Of a DNA stretch of 7,540 bases, positions 1 to 6,166 are shown piece by piece. The stretch spans positions 1 through 7,540 of the forward strand of contig CAYFMF010000063.1 in assembly GCA_964344135.1 (NCBI GenBank), read 5' to 3'. This DNA comes from Thiopontia sp964344135 (GTDB lineage Bacteria > Pseudomonadota > Gammaproteobacteria > GCF-002020875). The number at the start of each line of letters is the position of its first letter. The stretch's first letter is position 1. A model generated the notes under the pieces. It saw only the letters and a list, made by a program, of their open reading frames with translations. It was not told the DNA's origin and did no database searches. Position numbers and translations under genes: made by a program.

Positions 1-53
1 ACCGCGAGCACTGCTCGTAGGTGTGGGTCCTTAGACCACCGCGAGCACTGCTC
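1..53. repeat. Two direct copies of a 16-bp palindrome-containing repeat upstream of dnaB
   Basis: The 16-mer ACCGCGAGCACTGCTC occurs identically at 1-16 and 38-53, a period of 37 bp. Each copy contains the perfect inverted repeat GAGCA-C-TGCTC (6-16 and 43-53), which extends to 13 bp in the first copy because it is flanked by C and G. The 21 bp between the copies (17-37) can form a small hairpin, GGTC (26-29) with GACC (34-37) around a CTTA loop. The first copy touches the window edge, so the true repeat unit may be longer or there may be more copies upstream. It could be a tandem repeat array, a dispersed intergenic repeat, or a pair of binding sites for a dimeric regulator. The repeat itself is certain; its role is unknown. 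Confidence 0.85.
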
Positions 54-87
54 AACCACAGTGAATCAATATCAGTAACAGGGTGCG
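54..87 (+). promoter_or_regulatory. dnaB leader with weak ribosome binding site
   Basis: This short stretch leads into dnaB. The best Shine-Dalgarno candidate is AGGG at 80-83, four bases before the ATG, which is weak. An in-frame TAA at 76-78 rules out any start further upstream and fixes the ATG at 88. CACTG (46-50) and CAGTG (59-63) could pair as a 5-bp stem that would compete with the palindrome in the second repeat copy. I see no convincing -35/-10 pair here, so the promoter is probably upstream of the window. Confidence 0.4.
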
Positions 88-1467
88 ATGTCTGAATCCT
101 CTTCAATAAAGTTGCCTCCACAGAATATCGAGGCGGAACAGTCTGTGCTGGGTGGCCTGATGCTGGACAACAGCAGCTGGGATGTGGTCTCGGACCGGGT
201 GGTTGAGGAGGATTTCTACAGAAAGGACCACCGTCTGATCTTTCGCTCCATTGCCAGCCTTGCGGAGGAGAATAAACCCTTCGACGTCATCACCCTGACA
301 GAGTGGCTGGAGAGTCGAAACGAGTCAGAGAACGCCGGTGGGCTCGCCTACCTGGGTACGCTGGCAAAAAACACCCCGAGTGCGGCCAATATCCGCCACT
401 ATGCAGATATTGTCAGGGAGCGTTCCGTCCTGCGTCGCCTGGTTGCCGCATCCAACGAGATCACCGAATCCGCATTCAATACGGAGGGGCGTGGGGTGGC
501 AGAGATACTGGACCACGCGGAACAGCTGGTCTTCCAGATTGCCGAACAGGGGAGTCGAAATCAGAAGGGGTTTGAGGATATGAAGACCCTGCTCTCCCGG
601 GCGGTTGATCGTATCGATGAACTCTACAACTCAAAGGGTGGTGCAGTGACCGGGATCTCGACCGGCTTTGCTGACTTTGACCGAATCACCACCGGGCTGC
701 AGAGGTCGGATCTCATTATCGTGGCTGGTCGACCAGCAATGGGAAAGACCTCCTTTGCAATGAATATTGCGGAACATGCCGCAGTGAAAGGTGGGGCATC
801 GGTGGCCGTATTCAGCATGGAGATGTCGGGCGAGCAGCTGGCGACCCGACTGATCTCGTCACTGGGAAGAATCAATGCCAACAAGGTGCGTACAGGGCAG
901 CTGGAGGAGGATGACTGGCAGTACCTGATCAAGGCCGTGGAGCAGCTCAAGGACAGCAGGATCTTTATCGATGATACGCCGGCACTGACGCCAATGGAGC
1001 TTCGTTCCAGGGTGCGACGAATTGCAAGAACCCATGGGCTGGATCTGGTAGTGGTTGACTACCTCCAGTTGATGCAGGGGTCCGGCAAGGCGGCCTCCGA
1101 GAATCGTGCCACCGAGATCGCGGAGATCTCCCGCTCCCTGAAGGCGATGGCCAAGGAGATGGATGTGCCGGTGATTGCATTGTCACAGCTCAATCGCTCC
1201 CTGGAATCGAGGCCCAACCGCCGACCAGTGATGTCGGATCTTCGTGAATCCGGGTCCATTGAGCAGGATGCGGACATCATCGTCTTTATCTATCGGGATG
1301 AGGTCTATAATGAGGAGAGTCCGGATCGAGGCGTGGCCGAGATTATTCTGGGCAAACAGCGCCATGGTGCAATCGGAACCGTCAAGGTGGCATTCCATGG
1401 GGAGTACACCCGCTTCGACAACCTTGCCCCTACCTATATGACCAACCACCCCGGCTCTGGACAATGA
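88..1467 (+). CDS. dnaB: Replicative DNA helicase DnaB
   Basis: This is the hexameric 5'-to-3' helicase that unwinds DNA at the replication fork and recruits DnaG primase. The 459-residue protein is close to the usual length (E. coli about 471). The N-terminal helical domain covers roughly residues 8-150, followed by a linker and the RecA-like C-terminal ATPase domain from about 185. Visible motifs are Walker A GRPAMGKTS (214-222), the SMEMS segment (243-247), Walker B VVVDYLQLM (321-329), SQLNRSLE (366-373) and LRESGSIEQDAD (385-396). The KQRHG segment (423-427) holds the expected arginine finger, R425; the following residue is His where E. coli has Asn. There is no sign of an intein, a common insertion in DnaB at the Walker A region. 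The start is fixed by an in-frame stop 10 bases upstream. The stop codon overlaps the alr start by 4 bp (ATGA). Confidence 0.98.
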   Translation: MSESSSIKLPPQNIEAEQSVLGGLMLDNSSWDVVSDRVVEEDFYRKDHRLIFRSIASLAEENKPFDVITLTEWLESRNESENAGGLAYLGTLAKNTPSAANIRHYADIVRERSVLRRLVAASNEITESAFNTEGRGVAEILDHAEQLVFQIAEQGSRNQKGFEDMKTLLSRAVDRIDELYNSKGGAVTGISTGFADFDRITTGLQRSDLIIVAGRPAMGKTSFAMNIAEHAAVKGGASVAVFSMEMSGEQLATRLISSLGRINANKVRTGQLEEDDWQYLIKAVEQLKDSRIFIDDTPALTPMELRSRVRRIARTHGLDLVVVDYLQLMQGSGKAASENRATEIAEISRSLKAMAKEMDVPVIALSQLNRSLESRPNRRPVMSDLRESGSIEQDADIIVFIYRDEVYNEESPDRGVAEIILGKQRHGAIGTVKVAFHGEYTRFDNLAPTYMTNHPGSGQ

Positions 1468-2540
1468 GCCGACTGGCGACCGCCACCATCCATCTGGAGG
1501 CGCTTCGCAATAATCTGCAGAGGGCCAGAGCGCACTGCTCCGGCAGATCCCAAGTCGTTGCGGTCATCAAGGCAGATGGATATGGCCATGGCCTGTTGAC
1601 CGTTGCCCATGCGCTTCACCAGGCAGAACTGTTTGCTGTCGGCTGCCTGGACGAGGCGGTCACACTCAGGAACGGGGCGATCGGCAAGCCAATTCTGCTG
1701 CTTGAGGGGTTTGAGGGGGGAGAGGAGTTACAGGCAATCTCCCAGTTGGGACTGCAGACGGTGATCCACTCCCGCCGGCAGTGGTCACTGTTTCGTTCTG
1801 TTGAGTTAAAGAGAGCGGTTACCGTCTGGCTCAAGATTGATAGTGGAATGCATCGTCTCGGAGTGGATCCCGAGGAGGCGGAACTGCTGCTGGAGGAGAT
1901 CCAGGGCCATCCCGCTGTAGAAAAGGTGATTCTGCTCTCCCATTTCGCCAATGCAGATGATGTTGGCAGTGAGATGAATCATCGGCAACAGCAGGTTTTT
2001 GAGCAGTGTGGCGCCCAATCCGGGTTGAGTCGCAGCATGGCGAACTCCGCTGCGCTTCTCTCCCGTGATCCCAGCCACTACCAGTTTGTCCGTCCCGGAA
2101 TCATGCTCTACGGCGGGTCCCCCTTTTCGGAGCGGAGTGCGGCGTCGCTGGGGCTCGCTCCGGCAATGACGCTGCAGGCCCCACTGATTGCAATCAAGAC
2201 CCTGAAGAGGGGAGAGCATGTCGGTTATGGATCACTCTGGAGTGCTCCGGAGGAGATGAGGATTGGGGTGGTCGCCATTGGGTATGGCCACGGCTATCCG
2301 CGTCAACTGCCATCCGGTACCCCACTGCTGATCCGGGGGAGACGTGTTCCACTGGTAGGTCGGGTCTCAATGGACATGGTGACTGTCGATCTGAGGGAGC
2401 TGCCAGAGGCGGAGGTGGGTGATTCTGCCATCCTCTGGGGGGAGGGGCTACCGGCAGATGAGATTGCGGCTCTTGCCAATACCATCTGCTATGAGCTTTT
2501 TTGCCAGCTGACCTCTCGGGTTCAACGGGTGGAGGGGTAG
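1464..2540 (+). CDS. alr: Alanine racemase (PLP-dependent)
   Basis: This cytoplasmic enzyme interconverts L- and D-alanine and supplies D-Ala for peptidoglycan. At 358 residues it has the family's usual length. An N-terminal TIM barrel carries the PLP Schiff-base lysine K36 in AVIKADGYGHG (33-43). Other family motifs are KIDSGMHRLG (124-133, with R131), LSHFANADD (158-166) and FVRPGIMLYG (208-217, with the pyridine-contacting Arg R210). The C-terminal beta domain holds the second catalytic base Tyr in VGYGSLW (253-259, Y255) and VGRVSMDM (298-305). The ATG overlaps the dnaB stop by 4 bp and only a poor GGA (1459-1461) precedes it, so translation is probably coupled to dnaB. The dnaB-alr neighbourhood is also seen in E. 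coli. The genome could encode a second, catabolic racemase elsewhere; this one reads as the housekeeping type by context. Confidence 0.97.
   Translation: MSRLATATIHLEALRNNLQRARAHCSGRSQVVAVIKADGYGHGLLTVAHALHQAELFAVGCLDEAVTLRNGAIGKPILLLEGFEGGEELQAISQLGLQTVIHSRRQWSLFRSVELKRAVTVWLKIDSGMHRLGVDPEEAELLLEEIQGHPAVEKVILLSHFANADDVGSEMNHRQQQVFEQCGAQSGLSRSMANSAALLSRDPSHYQFVRPGIMLYGGSPFSERSAASLGLAPAMTLQAPLIAIKTLKRGEHVGYGSLWSAPEEMRIGVVAIGYGHGYPRQLPSGTPLLIRGRRVPLVGRVSMDMVTVDLRELPEAEVGDSAILWGEGLPADEIAALANTICYELFCQLTSRVQRVEG
2531..2537 (+). promoter_or_regulatory. Strong Shine-Dalgarno for radA, inside the end of alr
   Basis: GGAGGGG lies in the last codons of alr, six bases before the TTG at 2544. It is the best ribosome binding site on the plus strand of the window. 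It supports the unusual TTG start of radA and suggests translation partly independent of alr. Confidence 0.75.
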
Positions 2541-2543
2541 CCA

Positions 2544-3902
2544 TTGGCAAAGCGCAAGGTAGAGTTTGTATGCAGCGAGTGTGGTGACCTTGCCCCCAAA
2601 TGGTCGGGGCAGTGTGCCGCCTGTGGAGGGTGGAACTGCCTGACCGAGGTTGTGGTTGCCCCTGTAGCAGAGGGCAGTGGCCGTTTTGCCGGCTATGCAG
2701 GTGAACGTGCCCAGGTGGTGGCGCTGAGTGATGTGGAGCCGGCTGCGGAGAGAGAGCGCTCTACAGGGATTGGCGAGATGGATCGGGTGCTCGGTGGAGG
2801 GCTGGTTCAGGGATCGGTAGTCCTGATTGGCGGTGATCCGGGAATTGGCAAATCGACCCTGTTGCTGCAGGTTACCTCCAGACTGGCCACAGAGATGCCG
2901 GTGCTCTACGTTACTGGAGAGGAGTCCCTGCAGCAGATTTCGCTGCGTGCCAGCAGACTTGGTGTTGACCCCTCTCAACTGAATCTTCTGACCGAGACCC
3001 AGGCCGAGCAGATTATCTCCACCTCACAGAGGCTCAGCCCGAAGGTGCTGGTTATCGACTCCATCCAGACCATCTACAGTGGGGATCTGCAATCTGCACC
3101 AGGATCCGTTGCCCAGGTCAGAGAGAGTACGGCACGGCTGGTACGCTATGCCAAGCAGACCGGAACCTCGATCTTTCTGGTGGGCCATGTGACCAAGGAG
3201 GGGAGCCTTGCCGGCCCCAGGGTTCTTGAGCATATGGTGGATACGGTACTCTATTTTGAGGGAGAGGGGGGGAGCCGCTATCGGGTGATTCGGGCCATCA
3301 AGAACCGTTTTGGTGCAGTGAACGAGCTGGGTGTCTTTGCAATGACCGAGGAGGGACTGAAAGAGGTTGCCAACCCCTCGGCCATCTTCCTCTCCCGTCA
3401 TGAGACTCCGGTGCCCGGGTCTGTGACCCTGGTGACCCGTGAGGGGACGCGACCACTGCTGGTTGAACTGCAGGCACTGGTGGATGAGAGTCACCTCTCC
3501 AACCCGCGCCGGGTGGCGATTGGTCTTGAGCAGAACCGGTTATCGATGCTGCTGGCCGTACTCCATCGACATGGGCGTATCGTGACCCATGATCAGGATG
3601 TTTTTGTCAATGTGGTGGGTGGGGTGCGTGTCTCTGAACCTGCGGCCGATCTGGCGGTTATCCTCTCCATCATCTCCAGCCTGCGCAATCGACCATTTCC
3701 CGAGGGGCTGATTGTCTTCGGTGAGGTGGGGCTGGTGGGCGAGGTGCGTCCGGTTCCAGGAGGGGAGGAGCGGCTACAGGAGGCGGCAAAGCACGGGTTC
3801 CATCGTGCAATCATTCCCAGGGCCAACCGCCCAAGAGGGGTGATCAAGGGGATGGAGGTGGTGGCCGTCTCCAGGTTGTCCGAGGCGCTCGAAAACCTGT
3901 AG
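2544..3902 (+). CDS. radA: DNA repair protein RadA (Sms), TTG start
   Basis: RadA is a RecA-like ATPase that promotes branch migration of recombination intermediates and helps process stalled or broken forks. The 452-residue protein matches the usual length (about 455-460). In order it has an N-terminal four-cysteine zinc finger (C10, C13, C25, C28), then an ATPase core with Walker A GGDPGIGKST (96-105), Walker B VLVIDSIQT (168-176) and the RadA-specific KNRFG motif (253-257). The C-terminal Lon-protease-like domain (about 280-452) includes EPAADLAVI (365-373) and FGEVGLVGEVRPV (392-404). The start is TTG, preceded by a strong GGAGGGG. The encoded N-terminus MAKRK leads straight into the zinc finger as in known RadA proteins, and no in-frame ATG gives a better start. 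It follows alr by 3 bp and is probably in the same transcript. Its stop lies 3 bp from the stop of the convergent yfjD-like gene. Confidence 0.97.
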   Translation: MAKRKVEFVCSECGDLAPKWSGQCAACGGWNCLTEVVVAPVAEGSGRFAGYAGERAQVVALSDVEPAAERERSTGIGEMDRVLGGGLVQGSVVLIGGDPGIGKSTLLLQVTSRLATEMPVLYVTGEESLQQISLRASRLGVDPSQLNLLTETQAEQIISTSQRLSPKVLVIDSIQTIYSGDLQSAPGSVAQVRESTARLVRYAKQTGTSIFLVGHVTKEGSLAGPRVLEHMVDTVLYFEGEGGSRYRVIRAIKNRFGAVNELGVFAMTEEGLKEVANPSAIFLSRHETPVPGSVTLVTREGTRPLLVELQALVDESHLSNPRRVAIGLEQNRLSMLLAVLHRHGRIVTHDQDVFVNVVGGVRVSEPAADLAVILSIISSLRNRPFPEGLIVFGEVGLVGEVRPVPGGEERLQEAAKHGFHRAIIPRANRPRGVIKGMEVVAVSRLSEALENL

Positions 3903-3905
3903 TGT

Positions 3906-5204
3906 TCACTGTTTCCGCAGTAGCGGGAAAATTCTTGCCGTACGGACAATATGTTCGGAGGCGTAGACCACCTCAATCGGATAGCCGTTGATCATCATGC
4001 TGGTCCCCCTCTCGGGGATATCCTCCAGGTGCTCAATAATCAGCCCATTCAGGGTCTTGGGGCCATCCTGAGGCAGATACCACCCCATATTCTTCTCCAG
4101 CTCTCTCAGGTTGGCACTGCCATCCACCAGAAAGGAGCCATCCTTCTGGGGCTGAACCTCCGGGATGGTGTCGGATATGTCGGTTGTAAACTCACCAACA
4201 ATCTCCTCCAGCAGATCCTCCAGGGTCACCAGACCCTGAATGTCGCCATACTCGTCGACCACCAGCCCCATCCGCCTTTTCAGTCGCTGGAACTCCAGCA
4301 GCTGGTTGTTGAGCGTGGTTCTCTCCGGGATAAAGAGAGGCGGTCGAAGAATCCGGATCAACTCACTCTTCTCCTCGGTCTGGAGCTCTCGGGTTGGCTC
4401 CAGGGAGGGTGGTTTTGAGGTGTGCAGATGGAGTGCATCGCGCATATGGAGGATGCCGAGCAGGTGTTCGGTGTCATTGCGAAATACGGGCAGGCGCGTG
4501 TGTTGGGTGAGGGAGAGTTGTGTCAGTATCTCGTCCCACCCATCCTCAATGTCAATGCTGATGATCTCATTGCGGGGGATCATGATGTCCTCAACCGTGA
4601 CCTCCTCCAGATCGAGGATGCTGGAGAGCATCGCCTGATGTCTCTTCGGAATCAGCCCTCCCGCCTCCTTGACCACCGTACGGAGCTCCTCTCGGGAGAG
4701 GTGATCGCTCTGGGATGGATCGATTCTGACCCCGGCAACACGCAGAACCAGGCTGGTGAACCAGTTGATCAGGCGCACCAGTGGATAGAGCAGACGCAAC
4801 AGAGGCCCGAGGACAAATGAGGCGGGATAGGCGAAGCGTTCGGGAGAGAGGGCGGCAATCGTCTTGGGTGTAACCTCGGCAAAGATCAGGATGACAAATG
4901 TCAGTGCCCCGGTGGCTATGGCAATTCCCGCATTTCCGAAGAGGCGAAGTCCAATCACCGTCGCAATTGCCGAGGCGAGAATATTGACAAAATTATTGCC
5001 CAGAAGAATCAGGCCGATCAGCCGTTCCGGGTGCTCCAGCAGGCGGGAGGCAAGACGGGCACCACGGTGGCCTATGCGCGACATATGGCGCAGACGATAG
5101 CGGTTGATTGCCATCATGCTGGTCTCTGATCCGGAAAAGAATGCAGAGATCAGAATCAGCAGGAAGAGGAGTGCGGCAAGAATCTCGGTTGGGATCTCAC
5201 TCAA
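3906..5204 (-). CDS. yfjD: CNNM/CBS/CorC-HlyC family inner membrane protein (YfjD/CorB type), TTG start
   Basis: This is an integral membrane protein of the family linked to Mg2+ (and Co2+) homeostasis, named CorB/CorC or CNNM. Whether it exports ions itself is known only for some members. The 432 residues fit the YfjD type (E. coli 428). The N-terminal DUF21/CNNM transmembrane domain (about 1-185) has hydrophobic segments near 7-25, 62-86, 91-110 and 126-158, with SGSETS (24-29), GNNFVNI (69-75) and AEVTPKTIA (109-117). A CBS pair follows (about 205-338), containing MIPR (208-211) and VDEYGDIQGLVTLEDLLEE (316-334). Last is the CorC/HlyC C-terminal domain (about 348-430). The only usable start before the first membrane helix is TTG at 5204, since an in-frame TAA lies at 5219-5217 and the first ATG would be at residue 29. 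An AAAGGTG ribosome site is placed correctly. It lies 20 bp downstream of ypjD and is probably co-transcribed with it. Confidence 0.92.
   Translation of the reverse strand: MSEIPTEILAALLFLLILISAFFSGSETSMMAINRYRLRHMSRIGHRGARLASRLLEHPERLIGLILLGNNFVNILASAIATVIGLRLFGNAGIAIATGALTFVILIFAEVTPKTIAALSPERFAYPASFVLGPLLRLLYPLVRLINWFTSLVLRVAGVRIDPSQSDHLSREELRTVVKEAGGLIPKRHQAMLSSILDLEEVTVEDIMIPRNEIISIDIEDGWDEILTQLSLTQHTRLPVFRNDTEHLLGILHMRDALHLHTSKPPSLEPTRELQTEEKSELIRILRPPLFIPERTTLNNQLLEFQRLKRRMGLVVDEYGDIQGLVTLEDLLEEIVGEFTTDISDTIPEVQPQKDGSFLVDGSANLRELEKNMGWYLPQDGPKTLNGLIIEHLEDIPERGTSMMINGYPIEVVYASEHIVRTARIFPLLRKQ
3912..3929. terminator. Possible weak bidirectional terminator hairpin at the radA/yfjD convergence
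   Basis: TTTCCGC (3912-3918) can pair with GCGGGAA (3923-3929) around an AGTA loop, giving 7 bp with one G-T wobble. It sits 10 bases after the radA stop and inside the last codons of the convergent gene. The sequence after it on the plus strand is AATTCTTG, only weakly T-rich, and the minus-strand side has no U-tract. This is the only hairpin I see near the junction. It is weak, and termination could instead be Rho-dependent. Confidence 0.3.
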
Positions 5205-5211
5205 ACGACTA

Positions 5212-5218
5212 CACCTTT
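5212..5218 (-). promoter_or_regulatory. Ribosome binding site deciding the TTG start of the yfjD-like gene
   Basis: On the minus strand AAAGGTG (5218-5212) precedes the TTG at 5204 by seven bases. It lies in the 20-bp gap after the ypjD stop and overlaps an in-frame TAA (5219-5217) that closes the frame upstream. This makes TTG the only plausible initiation codon for the full-length protein. Confidence 0.65.
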
Positions 5219-5224
5219 ACGAAT

Positions 5225-6034
5225 CTATCCCGTTGGCAGGCCAATCAGAATCTCCACCACAAAGCGGCTGCCAAAATAGGCGAGGAAAAGCACCCCGAAA
5301 CCGATCAGTGTCCAGCGCACGGCAACCCTTCCACGCCAGCCATGCCGGTGTCGTCCCCACAGCAGTGCGGCAAAGACGAGCCAGGAGATAATGGAGAGGA
5401 CGGCAGTATGGGCGCGCTGCTGTTCCACCATATCCTCGACCAGTGGAATCGCACTGAAGAGTGCCAGGGTAAGCAGAAGCAGTCCGGCGCGAATCAGCTG
5501 GAACATCAGGTGCTCTACCTCAATCATCGGTGGTAGCGCACGGATGAAACCGCCAGGCTGCTTGTTGCGCAGATGGCGCTCCTGGACAGCCAGCAAAATG
5601 GCCTGCAGTGCAGCAACACCAAGCAGGCTGTAGGAGACCATCGAGAGGAGGATATGGGTATCAAGCGCCGTGGAGGCCGCATGCCGAACAGCCTCTGGAT
5701 TCATGAGTTGCAGCGCAACCATTGCAGCAGCAATCGGGAAGATGATGATCCCCAGGTTTCCTGCAGGACGAAATAGCCAGGTGATCTCCAGCATCAGTAC
5801 CAGCAGCCAGCTGGTGATGGAGAGGGCATGAAAGAATCCGAGGTTGACCCACTGCTCAACGACCAGCAGAAACAGAACATGGGCATGAAACAGAAAGCCC
5901 AGGCCACCCAGCAGTTTGAGCCCGTTTCTTGGGTGGTCATGACAGGAGATGCCCTGTGTCAGCAGGCGTCCAAGACCTGTGGCAGCAACCAGATAGAGCA
6001 GAATGGCAACCATTCCTGTGGTGGTGAAGCTCAT
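5225..6034 (-). CDS. ypjD: CcsA/YpjD-family multi-pass membrane protein (cytochrome c assembly-like)
   Basis: This 269-residue inner-membrane protein belongs to the YpjD branch of the cytochrome c assembly (CcsA/CcmC-like) superfamily. About eight hydrophobic segments are visible, near residues 7-27, 40-60, 68-88, 93-111, 126-150, 183-200, 212-227 and 240-263. Histidines that could bind haem by analogy with the superfamily are H50/H52, H127 and H209. The tryptophan-rich WAxWD-type haem motif of CcmC/CcmF is not evident. The C-terminal stretch LLWGRHRHGWRGR (224-236), then AVRWTLIGF (238-246), is the strongest family signature. The ATG is well supported by AAGGAG (6045-6040), five bases upstream. 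It is first in a two-gene operon with the yfjD-like gene and divergent from ffh, the same order as in E. coli and Pseudomonas. True substrate and role are not established. A cytochrome c maturation job is possible but inferred from the fold alone. Confidence 0.9.
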   Translation of the reverse strand: MSFTTTGMVAILLYLVAATGLGRLLTQGISCHDHPRNGLKLLGGLGFLFHAHVLFLLVVEQWVNLGFFHALSITSWLLVLMLEITWLFRPAGNLGIIIFPIAAAMVALQLMNPEAVRHAASTALDTHILLSMVSYSLLGVAALQAILLAVQERHLRNKQPGGFIRALPPMIEVEHLMFQLIRAGLLLLTLALFSAIPLVEDMVEQQRAHTAVLSIISWLVFAALLWGRHRHGWRGRVAVRWTLIGFGVLFLAYFGSRFVVEILIGLPTG

Positions 6035-6039
6035 ATAGA

Positions 6040-6045
6040 CTCCTT
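6040..6045 (-). promoter_or_regulatory. Ribosome binding site of ypjD
   Basis: AAGGAG on the minus strand, five bases before the ATG at 6034, is a near-consensus Shine-Dalgarno. It supports this start for the CcsA-like gene. Confidence 0.7.
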
Positions 6046-6101
6046 GATACTTTTTTTTGATGATGATGGCATACCGACAGCGATTCGTCAGCAGAATTGG
6101 A

Positions 6102-6107
6102 TATAAT
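6102..6107 (+). promoter_or_regulatory. Candidate -10 box (TATAAT) of the ffh promoter
   Basis: An exact TATAAT lies 59 bases before the ffh ATG and predicts transcription starting near 6113-6115, with a leader of roughly 50 nt. At 16-18 bp spacing the -35 position shows no TTGACA-like hexamer (it reads around CAGCGATT), and the nearest GACA (6076-6079) is about 22 bp away. If used, it may depend on upstream elements or an activator. Confidence 0.5.
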
Positions 6108-6166
6108 TTATTGCAACCGAGTGTAATGGAATTAGTGGCTGTTGAAGCAGAGAGCAGAAGGAAGCG

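Larger units (their letters stand above)
6035..6166. promoter_or_regulatory. Divergent ypjD/ffh intergenic region
   Basis: This 132-bp gap is the only sizeable intergenic space inside the window and must carry the start signals for both directions. It is much more AT-rich than the flanking genes. It contains an eight-T run (6051-6058, A8 on the ypjD strand), a TGATGATGATGG stretch, an exact TATAAT facing ffh, and the ffh ribosome site AAGGA (6158-6162). For ypjD I see no clear -35/-10 pair; TATGCC and TTATAT on the minus strand are only partial matches. No small ORF or convincing RNA structure is visible. Confidence 0.6.

Noticed and set aside
1..53. The repeats as the end of a CRISPR array
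   Set aside because: Only two copies are visible, the identical part is 16 bp and the spacer 21 bp, both short for CRISPR, and no cas gene is present. The window edge prevents complete exclusion.
1806..2219. Long antisense open frame inside alr (137 aa) and similar frames opposite dnaB, radA, yfjD and ffh
   Set aside because: They are fully contained in strongly recognisable genes, have no recognisable domain and no convincing start signal, and fit the pattern of high-GC shadow frames.
2448..2978. 176-aa minus-strand open frame across the alr/radA junction
   Set aside because: It overlaps two conserved genes with clear motifs on the plus strand and its translation shows no family features.
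3951..4820. Plus-strand open frames (155 and 132 aa) opposite the yfjD-like gene
   Set aside because: The minus-strand protein has complete CNNM, CBS and CorC domains. The plus-strand translations are mirror frames without any recognisable motif.
6041..6058. The eight-T run as an intrinsic terminator on the plus strand
   Set aside because: No stable GC-rich hairpin precedes it, and there is no plus-strand gene upstream ending there; the neighbouring gene runs on the other strand.
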